A stretch of 47,500 nt of DNA from Glandiceps talaboti (GCF_964340395.1 NC_135564.1:20554902-20602401); one strand, 5' to 3'; counted from the stretch's first letter, positions 23,801-36,420 are shown. Notes: generated from the letters alone by a model not told the origin. Program-made: numbers and translations.

Positions 23801-26800
23801 ATCATTTACTCTACAATCTGATGGGATATCCTGTAGTACAGGTAAACATACATACAATCATTTACTCTACAATCTGATGGGATATCCTGTGGTACAGGTA
23901 AACATACATACAATCATTTACTTTACAATCTGATGGGATATCCTGTGGTACAGGTAAACATACATACAATCATTTACTCTACAATCTGATGGGATATCCT
24001 GTGGTACAGGTAAACATACATACAATCATTTACTTTACAATCTGATGGGATATCCTGTGGTACAGGTAAACATACATACAATCATTTACTCTACAATCTG
24101 ATGGGATATCCTGTAGTACAGGTAAACATACATACAATCATTTACTTTACAATCTGATGGGATATCCTGTAGTACAGGTAAACATACATACAATCATTTA
24201 CTCTACAATCTGATGGGATATCCTGTAGTACAGGTAAACATACATACAATCATTTACTCTACAATCTGATGGGATATCCTGTGGTACAGGTAAACATACA
24301 TACAATCATTTACTCTACAATCTGATGGGATATCCTGTGGTACAGGTAAACATACATACAATCATTTACTCTACAATCTGATGGGATATCCTGTGGTACA
24401 GGTAAACATACATACAATCATTTACTCTACAATCTGATGGGATATCCTGTAGTACAGGTAAACATACATACAATCATTTACTTTACAATCTGATGGGATA
24501 TCCTGTAGTACAGGTAAACATACATACAATCATTTACTTTACAATCTGATGGGATATCCTGTAGTACAGGTAAACATACATACAATCATTTACTTTACAA
24601 TCTGATGGGATATCCTGTAGTACAGGTAAACATACATACCATCATTTACTTTACAATCTGATGGGATATCCTGTAGTACAGGTAAACATACATACAATCA
24701 TTTACTCTACAATCTGATGGGATATCCTGTAGTACAGGTAAACATACATACCATCATTTACTTTACAATCTGATGGGATATCCTGTGGTACAGGTAAACA
24801 TACATACAATCATTTACTCTACAATCTGATGGGATATCCTGTGGTACAGGTAAACATACATACAATCATTTACTCTACAATCTGATGGGATATCCTGTGG
24901 TACAGGTAAACATACATACAATCATTTACTCTACAATCTGATGGGATATCCTGTAGTACAGGTAAACATACATACAATCATTTACTCTACAATCTGATGG
25001 GATATCCTGTAGTACAGGTAAACAAACATACAATCATTTACTCTACTATCTGATGGGATATCCTGTAGTACAGGTAAACATACATACAATCATTTACTTT
25101 ACAATCTGATGGGATATCCTGTGGTACAGGTAAACATACATACAATCATTTACTCTACAATCTGATGGGATATCCTGTGGTACAGGTAAACATACATACA
25201 ATCATTTACTTTACAATCTGATGGGATATCCTGTGGTACAGGTAAACATACATACAATCATTTACTCTACAATCTGATGGGATATCCTGTAGTACAGGTA
25301 AACATACATACAATCATTTACTCTACAATCTGATGGGATATCCTGTAGTACAGGTAAACATACATACAATCATTTACTCTACAATCTGATGGGATATCCT
25401 GTAGTACAGGTAAACATACATACAATCATTTACTCTACAATCTGATGGGATATCCTGTAGTACAGGTAAACATACATACAATCATTTACTTTACAATCTG
25501 ATGGGATATCCTGTGGTACAGGTAAACATACATACAATCATTTACTTTACAATCTGATGGGATATCCTGTAGTACAGGTAAACATACATACAATCATTTA
25601 CTTTACAATCTGATGGGATATCCTGTAGTACAGGTAAACATACATACAATCATTTACTCTACAATCTGATGGGATATCCTGTAGTACAGGTAAACATACA
25701 TACAATTATTTACTCTACAATCTGATGGGATATCCTGTAGTACAGGTAAACATACATACAATCATTTACTCTACAATCTGATGGGATATCCTGTAGTACA
25801 GGTAAACATACATACAATCATTTACTCTACAATCTGATGGGATATCCTGTGGTACAGGTAAACATACATACAATCATTTACTGTACAATCTGATGGGATA
25901 TCCTGTGGTACAGGTAAACATACATACAATCATTTACTCTACAATCTGATGGGATATCCTGTAGTACAGGTAAACATACATACAATCATTTACTCTACAA
26001 TCTGATGGGATATCCTGTGGTACAGGTAAACATACATACAATCATTTACTTTACAATCTGATGGGATATCCTGTGGTACAGGTAAACATACATACAATCA
26101 TTTACTCTACAATCTGATGGGATATCCTGTGGTACAGGTAAACATACATACAATCATTTACTTTACAATCTGATGGGATATCCTGTAGTACAGGTAAACA
26201 TACATACAATCATTTACTCTACAATCTGATGGGATATCCTGTAGTACAGGTAAACATACATACAATCATTTACTCTACAATCTGATGGGATATCCTGTAG
26301 TACAGGTAAACATACATACAATCATTTACTCTACAATCTGATGGGATATCCTGTGGTACAGGTAAACATACATACAATCATTTACTTTACAATCTGATGG
26401 GATATCCTGTAGTACAGGTAAACATACATACAATCATTTACTCTACAATCTGATGGGATATCCTGTGGTACAGGTAAACATACATACAATCATTTACTGT
26501 ACAATCTGATGGGATATCCTGTAGTACAGGTAAACATACATACAATCATTTACTCTACAATCTGATGGGATATCCTGTGGTACAGGTAAACATACATACA
26601 ATCATTTACTCTACAATCTGATGGGATATCCTGTGGTACAGGTAAACATACATACAATCATTTACTTTACAATCTGATGGGATATCCTGTAGTACAGGTA
26701 AACATACATACAATCATTTACTGTACAATCTGATGGGATATCCTGTAGTACAGGTAAACATACATACAATCATTTACTCTACAATCTGATGGGATATCCT

Positions 26801-28692
26801 GTAGTACAGGTAAACATACATACAATCATTTACTCTACAATCTGATGGGATATCCTGTAGTACAGGTAAACATACATACAATCATTTACTTTACAATCTG
26901 ATGGGATATCCTGTGGTACAGGTAAACATACATACAATCATTTACTCTACAATCTGATGGGATATCCTGTAGTACAGGTAAACATACATACAATCATTTA
27001 CTTTACAATCTGATGGGATATCCTGTAGTACAGGTAAACATACATACAATCATTTACTTTACAATCTGATGGGATATCCTGTAGTACAGGTAAACATACA
27101 TACAATCATTTACTGTACAATCTGATGGGATATCCTGTAGTACAGGTAAACATACATACAATCATTTACTCTACAATCTGATGGGATATCCTGTGGTACA
27201 GGTAAACATACATACAATCATTTACTCTACAATCTGATGGGATATCCTGTAGTACAGGTAAACATACATACAATCATTTACTCTACAATCTGATGGGATA
27301 TCCTGTGGTACAGGTAAACATACATACAATCATTTACTTTACAATCTGATGGGATATCCTGTGGTACAGGTAAACATACATACAATCATTTACTTTACAA
27401 TCTGATGGGATATCCTGTAGTACAGGTAAACATACATACAATCATTTACTCTACAATCTGATGGGATATCCTGTAGTACAGGTAAACATACATACAATCA
27501 TTTACTCTACAATCTGATGGGATATCCTGTAGTACAGGTAAACATACATACAATCATTTACTCTACAATCTGATGGGATATCCTGTGGTACAGGTAAACA
27601 TACATACAATCATTTACTTTACAATCTGATGGGATATCCTGTGGTACAGGTAAACATACATACAATCATTTACTCTACAATCTGATGGGATATCCTGTGG
27701 TACAGGTAAACATACATACAATCATTTACTTTACAATCTGATGGGATATCCTGTGGTACAGGTAAACATACATACAATCATTTACTCTACAATCTGATGG
27801 GATATCCTGTAGTACAGGTAAACATACATACAATCATTTACTTTACAATCTGATGGGATATCCTGTAGTACAGGTAAACATACATACAATCATTTACTCT
27901 ACAATCTGATGGGATATCCTGTAGTACAGGTAAACATACATACAATCATTTACTCTACAATCTGATGGGATATCCTGTGGTACAGGTAAACATACATACA
28001 ATCATTTACTCTACAATCTGATGGGATATCCTGTGGTACAGGTAAACATACATACAATCATTTACTCTACAATCTGATGGGATATCCTGTGGTACAGGTA
28101 AACATACATACAATCATTTACTCTACAATCTGATGGGATATCCTGTAGTACAGGTAAACATACATACAATCATTTACTTTACAATCTGATGGGATATCCT
28201 GTAGTACAGGTAAACATACATACAATCATTTACTTTACAATCTGATGGGATATCCTGTAGTACAGGTAAACATACATACAATCATTTACTTTACAATCTG
28301 ATGGGATATCCTGTAGTACAGGTAAACATACATACCATCATTTACTTTACAATCTGATGGGATATCCTGTAGTACAGGTAAACATACATACAATCATTTA
28401 CTCTACAATCTGATGGGATATCCTGTAGTACAGGTAAACATACATACCATCATTTACTTTACAATCTGATGGGATATCCTGTGGTACAGGTAAACATACA
28501 TACAATCATTTACTCTACAATCTGATGGGATATCCTGTGGTACAGGTAAACATACATACAATCATTTACTCTACAATCTGATGGGATATCCTGTGGTACA
28601 GGTAAACATACATACAATCATTTACTCTACAATCTGATGGGATATCCTGTAGTACAGGTAAACATACATACAATCATTTACTCTACAATCTG
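17813..28692. repeat. Donor-seeded minisatellite, 56 bp unit, about 194 copies (10.9 kb)
   Basis: The unit is the EGF exon tail (TTTACTGTACAATCTGATGG, GATATCCTGTGGTACAG) plus its donor and intron start (GTAAACATACATACAATCA). The span equals 194 full units plus 16 bases exactly, so there is no net indel. Variation is almost limited to two sites: CTGTAC, CTCTAC or CTTTAC, and TGTGGT or TGTAGT. Rare markers (CCATC, CAATTATTT, one AACAAACATAC) reveal long duplicated blocks. Confidence 0.97.
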
Positions 28693-28826
28693 GAATACTT
28701 CCTTCCCTTCACAATATCAGTTCTTTGCTCTAAAATTTCTGAATTTTTTTTCATGATATATAGTTTAGAGATATGATATATTGTCACTGTTTAATAAAAT
28801 AAATGTTTGTCTCTGTAACTTCACAG

Positions 28827-29078
28827 TGGTTTTTCCAAATGATGTCATCCTAGCCAGTGATCCCTATCTCCATGGTATCTTTCAAATCAATTTGGACTCG
28901 CCATCTTTAGAGTATAGCGCCCTCGGTGTTGATAATATGTTGACGGCGTACCCACACAGTATTGATGTAGATCCAATCCTACAACAAATCTACTGGTCTG
29001 ATATTGGTCTTAAAGCCATTCATAAATCTAATTTAGATGGAACACACAGACAAACCATTGTACAAGCAAATCTGGAGT
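28827..29078 (+). CDS. Exon: propeller 3, blade closure and blade 1 (IYWSD)
   Basis: The exon follows TAACTTCACAG and ends before GTAAGT at 29079, phase 1-1. It begins VVFPNDVILASDPYLHGIFQ, the closing strand, and carries SIDVDPILQQIYWSDIGLKA with a canonical blade motif. The preceding intron is 10,977 bp, nearly all of it the 56 bp array. Confidence 0.93.
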
Positions 29079-29742
29079 GTAAGTTTGCTAAAACAACTTT
29101 ATAGATGTTTTTTTTCTGAACTATGATATCTTGCTTAAGACTTCTGAATTTTCAGGTTTAATTTAAAAAAAAATGAAATATAGATTTCTGTAGCAAGTTT
29201 GTACTTTGTGTATAAATACTGCCTAGAGTATTTGACCAAAGCATAGGCATTGGAGAGGAAAAAATTTTTCTCCACTGTCTATGACCAAAGTGACTTAATT
29301 GTTTTATTTAAGTTAAAAGAGCACAAGCTGAGATGATACATTTTTGGGTGTAATTTGGGCAGCATGTTTAAAAGGTATTCACAGTATTCTACTTACTGAA
29401 GTAGAATTTCTTAACCATCACTTACAATTGAGTGAATTCAAACCAGGTATTAAGATATAACTGTTTAACAGTTTGATGACTTCATTTATTATATCCATAC
29501 AATTGAAATCTGTACTATGCAATCAACTGTTCTAACAATGTCAGAAGATAATTCCAATATCATAGAAGACATTTATCAATTGTTACCATTATACTAAAAT
29601 AGTTAGATCGATTTTATTTAAGCATTTTCATGGTGAGTGAAAAACTTATAAACTCAGCCTGTGTCACTCTCAGCTGTTCCAGATAAACAGAGTCAATGGT
29701 CAGTCTTTGTAATACATACAATGATAACTCTAACTATTAACC

Positions 29743-29783
29743 AAACAAACAAACAAACAAACAAACAAACAAACAAACAAAAA
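29743..29783. repeat. (AAAC)n microsatellite
   Basis: About ten AAAC tetranucleotides in a row within the intron. Confidence 0.95.
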
Positions 29784-29947
29784 CTAGAATCTTACCACTT
29801 ATTTTTCAAAAGTTTTGTAACTAGGTTGAAAATGTGGGCCAGAATATTTTAATGTAATTTATCTTACAATGTGAACTGCTCATTCTTCATATGATTGAAG
29901 ACATATACTAATGGAATGCCACATTAGTCATTGTAATAAAGTAATTA

Positions 29948-30298
29948 TTAAAGCTGCACTAGCTGTGATTTGAATATTATGTCAAAAAAAGTTAGATATA
30001 CGTACTCGTAATATCATATACCCTGAACAGTATTGAATAATTACTTGTCAGTAAATGTGTTTTTGCAGCTGTATACATGATGTGGTACAATTAATCCAAA
30101 TCAAAATTGATTTCTACACCCAAAAATCACTGCCCCCCGAATGCAATCACAATGTCGATTTAATACTGTGCTTGGTAAAATAGACCTCTAATTAACATAT
30201 GTCTAATTATTGGTATTTTATAACAATTTCAGTAAATAATATTATTGGTTGTCTGATTGATAAAAATAATAGCCAGGTTACAGCAAGTGCAACTGTCA
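29948..30298. mobile_element. TTAA-associated MITE-like element
   Basis: TTAAAGCTGCACTAGCTGTG at the left faces, on the opposite strand, CAGTTGCACTTGCTGTAAC at the right end. The right 90 bp (TTGGTATT, TATTATTGGTTGTCTGATTG) recur at 37988-38074, ending there in a clear TTAA. The right end here abuts the polypyrimidine tract of the next exon. Confidence 0.55.
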
Positions 30299-30344
30299 GT
30301 TTTTCATCCAATCCTTTTGTGTATGTTTGTTTTCTCTTTCCCAG

Positions 30345-30507
30345 CTCCAGTTGGCCTTGCTGTAGACTATATATCTGGTTTAGTGTATTGGTCAGATTCA
30401 ACTCAAGCAAAGATTGAAGTTATTGATCTAGAATTATCCAACAGAAAGACAATCACTAGTGATAATATTGTACAACCTAAACAAATTCTACTTCATTTAC
30501 AAGAAAG
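30345..30507 (+). CDS. Exon: propeller 3, blade 2 (VYWSD)
   Basis: The exon follows TCTCTTTCCCAG and ends before GTAAAA at 30508; entry phase 1, exit phase 2. It encodes PVGLAVDYISGLVYWSDSTQ and ends QILLHLQER. Same phases and role as the 9607 exon of propeller 2. Confidence 0.93.
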
Positions 30508-30888
30508 GTAAAAGTATTTTCTGTGCTAACATTATTTACAATATTTTCAAGTACATCAATATTTGATAGGGGTATACTGTCCTCCAATATCCATTGGTAA
30601 AGAAATAAATGAACTATAATTTTGTAATAATATCATGTATAATTAATGTTTTTTGTAAAGGTGGTATTACTAGCCAAAGGTAAAATATATTTGTGTGTTC
30701 CCTCTCATTTTGTTTTTACTGGGTTGCTTTCCTAGCGACTTTCACTTGTTTCCCCCCCCCCCCTCTGTTACCATGGTTCCCAAACCATAGCAAAAAGACT
30801 GACATTTGTTCATGTAAACAGTATTTGTTTTGCAAGAATGGTTGTTCATGGATTGTGGAGAGTTGAAAGTTTTTTTTTTTTGGTTCAG

Positions 30889-31013
30889 ATATCTTTACTG
30901 GTCAGATTGGGGTGGCAGTAAGATAGAGAGAGTATACCAAGATGGTAGCAACCGTCAGACTGTTATCTCAACTGATATATCCAGACCAGCTGGTCTTGCT
31001 ATTGACTATACAG
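30889..31013 (+). CDS. Exon: propeller 3, blade 3 (LYWSDWG)
   Basis: The exon follows a T run and TGGTTCAG and ends before GTATGT at 31014; entry phase 2, exit phase 1. It encodes [20 protein letters not shown] and ends [12 protein letters not shown]. Its last ~36 bases are the first unit of the 51/39 bp array. Confidence 0.93.
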
Positions 31014-33850
31014 GTATGTAATGTGATATATCCAGACCAGCTGGTCTTGCTATTGACTATACAGGTATGTAATGTGATATATCCAGACCAGCTGGTCTTG
31101 CTATTGACTATACAGGTATGTAATGTGATATATCCAGACCAGCTGATTATACAGGTATGTAATGTGATATATCCAGACCAGCTGGTCTTGCTATTGACTA
31201 TACAGGTATGTAATGTGATATACCCAGACCAGCTGGTCTTGCTATTGACTATACAGGTATGTAATGTGATATATCCAGACCAGCTGATTATACAGGTATG
31301 TAATGTGATATATCCAGACCAGCTGATTATACAGGTATGTAATGTGATATATCCAGACCAGCTGGTCTTGCTATTGACTATACAGGTATGTAATGTGATA
31401 TATCCAGACCAGCTGATTATACAGGTATGTAATGTGATATACCCAGACCAGCTGGTCTTGCTATTGACTATACAGGTATGTAATGTGATATATCCAGACC
31501 AGCTGATTATACAGGTATGTAATGTGATATATCCAGACCAGCTGATTATACAGGTATGTAATGTGATATATCCAGACCAGCTGGTCTTGCTATTGACTAT
31601 ACAGGTATGTAATGTGATATACCCAGACCAGCTGGTCTTGTTATTGACTATACAGGTATGTAATGTGATATATCCAAACCAGCTGACTATACAGGTATGT
31701 AATGTGATATATCCAGACCAGCTGACTATACAGGTATGTAATGTGATATGTCCAGACCAGCTGGTCTTGCTATTGACTATACAGGTATGTAATGTGATAT
31801 ATCCAGACCAGCTGGTCTTGCTATTGACTATACAGGTATGTAATGTGATATATCCAGACCAGCTGATTATACAGGTATGTAATGTGATATATCCAGACCA
31901 GCTGGTCTTGCTATTGACTATACAGGTATGTAATGTGATATATCCAGACCAGCTGGTCTTGCTATTGACTATACAGGTATGTAATGTGATATATCCAGAC
32001 CAGCTGATTATACAGGTATGTAATGTGATATATCCAGACCAGCTGATTATACAGGTATGTAATGTGATATATCCAGACCAGCTGGTCTTGCTATTGACTA
32101 TACAGGTATGTAATGTGATATACCCAGACCAGCTGGTCTTGTTATTGACTATACAGGTATGTAATGTGATATATCCAAACCAGCTGACTATACAGGTATG
32201 TAATGTGATATATCCAGACCAGCTGACTATACAGGTATGTAATGTGATATGTCCAGACCAGCTGGTCTTGCTATTGACTATACAGGTATGTAATGTGATA
32301 TATCCAGACCAGCTGGTCTTGCTATTGACTATACAGGTATGTAATGTGATATATCCAGACCAGCTGATTATACAGGTATGTAATGTGATATATCCAGACC
32401 AGCTGGTCTTGCTATTGACTATACAGGTATGTAATGTGATATATCCAGACCAGCTGGTCTTGCTATTGACTATACAGGTATGTAATGTGATATATCCAGA
32501 CCAGCTGATTATACAGGTATGTAATGTGATATATCCAGACCAGCTGATTATACAGGTATGTAATGTGATATATCCAGACCAGCTGGTCTTGCTATTGACT
32601 ATACAGGTATGTAATGTGATATACCCAGACCAGCTGGTCTTGTTATTGACTATACAGGTATGTAATGTGATATATCCAGACCAGCTGATTATACAGGTAT
32701 GTAATGTGATATATCCAGACCAGCTGGTCTTGCTATTGACTATACAGGTATGTAATGTGATATATCCAGACCAGCTGACTATACAGGTATGTAATGTGAT
32801 ATATCCAGACCAGCTGATTATACAGGTATGTAATGTGATATATCCAGACCAGCTGGTCTTGCTATTGACTATACAGGTATGTAATGTGATATACCCAGAC
32901 CAGCTGGTCTTGCTATTGACTATACAGGTATGTAATGTGATATATCCAGACCAGCTGACTATACAGGTATGTAATGTGATATATCCAGACCAGCTGACTA
33001 TACAGGTATGTAATGTGATATGTCCAGACCAGCTGGTCTTGCTATTGACTATACAGGTATGTAATGTGATATATCCAGACCAGCTGGTCTTGCTATTGAC
33101 TATACAGGTATGTAATGTGATATATCCAGACCAGCTGATTATACAGGTATGTAATGTGATATATCCAGACCAGCTGGTCTTGCTATTGACTATACAGGTA
33201 TGTAATGTGATATATCCAGACCAGCTGGTCTTGCTATTGACTATACAGGTATGTAATGTGATATATCCAGACCAGCTGATTATACAGGTATGTAATGTGA
33301 TATATCCAGACCAGCTGATTATACAGGTATGTAATGTGATATATCCAGACCAGCTGGTCTTGCTATTGACTATACAGGTATGTAATGTGATATATCCAGA
33401 CCAGCTGGTCTTGCTATTGACTATACAGGTATGTAATGTGATATATCCAGACCAGCTGATTATACAGGTATGTAATGTGATATATCCAGACCAGCTGGTC
33501 TTGCTATTGACTATACAGGTATGTAATGTGATATATCCAGACCAGCTGGTCTTGCTATTGATTATACAGGTATGTAATGTGATATATCCAGACCAGCTGG
33601 TCTTGCTATTGACTATACAGGTATGTATTGTGATATATCCAGACCAGCTGGTCTTGCTATTGACTATACAGGTATGTAATGTGATATATCCAGACCAGCT
33701 GGTCTTGCTCTTGACTATACAGGTATGTAATGTGATATATCCAAACCAGCTGACTATACAGGTATGTAATGTGATATATCCAGACCAGCTGACTATACAG
33801 GTATGTAATGTGATATGTCCAGACCAGCTGGTCTTGCTATGGTGTATAGT
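30978..33850. repeat. Donor-seeded minisatellite, mixed 51 and 39 bp units, about 62 copies
   Basis: The long unit is the exon tail (ATATCCAGACCAGCTGGTCT, TGCTATTGACTATACAG) plus donor GTATGTAATGTGAT. The short unit lacks 12 bases (GTCTTGCTATTG). Long and short units alternate in a pattern that itself repeats: the marker GATATGTCC occurs at 31745 and 32246, 501 bp apart, which equals six long plus five short units. In exon frame each unit has TAA straight after the donor. Confidence 0.95.
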
Positions 33851-34024
33851 GTGCAATGTGATATATCCAAAGAGTTGGAAGTTGGTGTAAAAAGCAATAC
33901 TTAACAGTGAAGACACTGTCTAGTAACTCTACGTAATTACATCCTAAATATATATGCAGCCTTCGGTTAATGTTGGGTTTTTTATAAAACAAATTATTTT
34001 AATACCTTTTTAATATATTCACAG

Positions 34025-34297
34025 CAAATAAACTGTACTGGTGTGACTTTGCCCTCCATAAAATCGAGGTATGTGATGTAACAGGTGAAAATAGACAAAT
34101 TTTGATTCAGTTATCCAGTGATGATGAACCATTTGGACTAGCAGTGTATGGTCAGTATGTTTATTGGACAGATTGGAAGAAGCATGGTTTATTAAGAGCT
34201 GATAAAGAAACAGGAAATAACATTGTTAGCGTTGGCCACCAAGATTTCACCATACTGTATGACATCCATGTACATCCACCAGCTAGTATACAGACAG
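34025..34297 (+). CDS. Exon: propeller 3, blades 4 and 5 (LYWCD, VYWTD)
   Basis: The exon follows ATATATTCACAG and ends before GTATGA at 34298, phase 1-1. It encodes ANKLYWCDFALHKIEVCDVT and, about 45 residues on, YGQYVYWTDWKKHGLLRADK. Blades 4 and 5, split by an intron in propellers 1 and 2, share one exon here. The extra cysteine in LYWCD is unusual; another (EVCD) follows in the same blade and might pair with it. The 645 bp intron that follows shows nothing recognisable. Confidence 0.93.
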
Positions 34298-34942
34298 GTA
34301 TGAACATAGTAAAATAATCTCATATGCCCACCAAGTTAATTTTGTACAAAAATCTTCAAAACATTTAAAGAAAATATTATTGGAATTTTGATTGACTATA
34401 AAATTTTATCCCTTAATTTGTGTTGGAAACCATGGTAACCTAGTATTCATTCAAAGAACTTGATAGTCCAACTTTCATCTTAAAATTTGGAAGATATTAT
34501 CGATGTCTAAAAATCAGTTTCAAAGAAGCTTTTAGTAGATGACATGATTGTTTAGGATGGAAGCTAGGGTATATACATTCTGACTTTGATATTAAAATTG
34601 GTAAGATTTTAACTCTGAAATAAATATTTTTACTGAAATGTGAGTTTTTTCTGTTATTAATTGAGACTGTGGATATTGTATTTTAGTATTTCTAAAGGAT
34701 GAATATAGTTGAGTTTAGCCGTTTTCATTTCATAGATACAATTTTGATAAATTAAATCAATGATTGTAAAACTTTATATAGTGGCTTATTTATTGCCTAA
34801 AGGTTAGAATTATACTTGTAAAGATAAATTACTTCTAAGAAAAGTAGTGATGAAAATATAATAATTTGTTTCCAATATTGTCATGGCAACAGTTTTATAT
34901 GTAACACGAAGTGTATCTCTGACTTGTCATTGTACCTTACAG

Positions 34943-35068
34943 GTAGTAATGATTGTTTGGTTGCTAATGGCGACTGCAGTAATCTTTGCTTTCCTACTCC
35001 AACTGGAAGAGTTTGTGGTTGCCCTGACAACATTCAAATGAAAGCTGATGGCATCACTTGTGAAGGAG
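34943..35068 (+). CDS. Exon: EGF-like domain 3
   Basis: The exon follows GTACCTTACAG and ends before GTAAAG at 35069, phase 1-1. It encodes NDCLVANGDCSNLCFPTPTG, then VCGCPDNIQMKADGITC: six cysteines, with NGDCSNLC matching the LRP EGF-cap consensus. It is the last LRP-like domain before the CCP tail. Confidence 0.93.
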
Positions 35069-35433
35069 GTAAAGTATGAAATAAGTGGTCTTTATAGATA
35101 TTGTCAATTTATGTTTCATAAATTCTTGGGTTTTTTCTTTGTGCAGACTTTCATTATCAAAAGATTTAAGGGTTTGAAAAATAAACATTCAAGTAAACCA
35201 ATACATTTGTTGTTTTTAGATTCCATGTAGCATGCCTTTATCTGTGTGTGTGTGTGACCAAAATATTGGAAATAAAGTAATTTTTACCAAAGACAAACAG
35301 ACTTGTTTACTTTTCAAATCCATTACCCTTTATCTTGAGTCCATGCCTCCTATCTGAGGCATCAACTTTATAGTTGGACTACTGAGGTATTTTTACTACA
35401 AACTCAAAGAGATTCATCAGTTTGGTTTCATAA

Positions 35434-35562
35434 TATAAATGAAGGTTATTTTATCACAAATAAGGAAATATTACCATGTCCAGAAGAAGTCAATTGAATC
35501 TAGACAAAATATTTGGAGAAGGTGATATTTTCGGCATGTGATAAAATAACCTTAATTTATAT
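35434..35562. mobile_element. Short fold-back element, ~129 bp
   Basis: ATATAAATGAAGGTTATTTT followed by ATCACA is mirrored on the other strand by ATATAAATTAAGGTTATTTT then ATCACA. Arms are about 42 bp with a ~45 bp centre. No coding content. Confidence 0.6.
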
Positions 35563-35941
35563 CAAAATAGTTAGTTTTCAACTTTTGGTCCTATCTTTAT
35601 TCTGAACCTGGAGTGACATTTTTGACTTGAATATACGAGATTTATTGCCAAGTCTGCAAAATCATCACTTCTGTCTAATTTAGTTTCAGTTTTGTAAAGG
35701 ACTAAATTAAGTTAATAAAACAAAATTAACACAGTGCATACAATTTACCAACTGTGAAAAAATGAAAAAATGACAAGATGGTAAAGATGAATTTTTAAAG
35801 TAGACATGTATAACCCTGGTTTTAGTTAACACGAATTATTGAAATATTATCAACTGTAGTGTACACAATAGTAGTAATGTTCATTCTTATCCATGGTGTT
35901 TTATTTTGATTTTTTCTTTTTTGGTCTAATGGCCATTGTAG

Positions 35942-36118
35942 TTCAGAGATGCCCAGCCCAGTTTCTGTATGGATCAGTGGCAACAGACTGTAGAACATTA
36001 CCAGGCTACAGTTGTAATATACAATGTGATCCTGGCTATGAGTTCAGCTCTACATCTACTCAAATCACATGTCTAGAAACTGGCCAATGGAATTTGGACC
36101 CTTCTACTTTGTGTGCAG
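35942..36118 (+). CDS. Exon: CCP/sushi domain 1
   Basis: The exon follows GCCATTGTAG and ends before GTAAGA at 36119, phase 1-1. It encodes RCPAQFLYGSVATDC, then SCNIQCDPGYEFSS and TCLETGQWNLDPSTLC. The conserved GY and W and the terminal cysteine identify a CCP module. It has six cysteines rather than four, as in selectin repeats. Its tail seeds a 60 bp repeat. Confidence 0.9.
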
Positions 36119-36420
36119 GTAAGATCACATATCTAGACACTGGCCAATGACCTTTGGACCCTTCTACTTTGTGTGCAGGTAAGATCACATATCTAGACAC
36201 TGGCCAATGACCTTTGGACCCTTCTACTTTGTGTGCAGGTAAGATCTCATGTCTAGAAATTTGCTAAAAAATGGAGTTTCCTTCAAATCTGTGTAAAGGT
36301 AAAAACACATGCCTAGAAATTGGCCATTGGAATTTGGACCCTTCTACTATGTGTGCAGGTAAGATCTTATCTAGAAATTTGCCAATTGAGTTTGGATCAT
36401 TTTACTGTGTATGAAGGTAA
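36059..36420. repeat. Donor-seeded tandem repeat, 60 bp unit, 6 copies
   Basis: The exon's last ~55 bases (CACATGTCTAGAAACTGGCC to ACTTTGTGTGCAG) plus GTAAGAT are repeated. Copies 2 and 3 (36121-36180 and 36181-36240) are identical to each other, which suggests recent duplication; later copies are more diverged and one has lost the CAGGTAAG donor. Confidence 0.92.

Noticed and set aside
17813-28692. CRISPR-like regular array
   Set aside because: Units are contiguous and wholly repetitive, with no unique spacers, and the context is an animal intron.
30942-33916. Open frames of 982 codons on both strands
   Set aside because: Both are products of a 51/39 bp repeat whose units are multiples of three; the real exon leaves this region at 31013.
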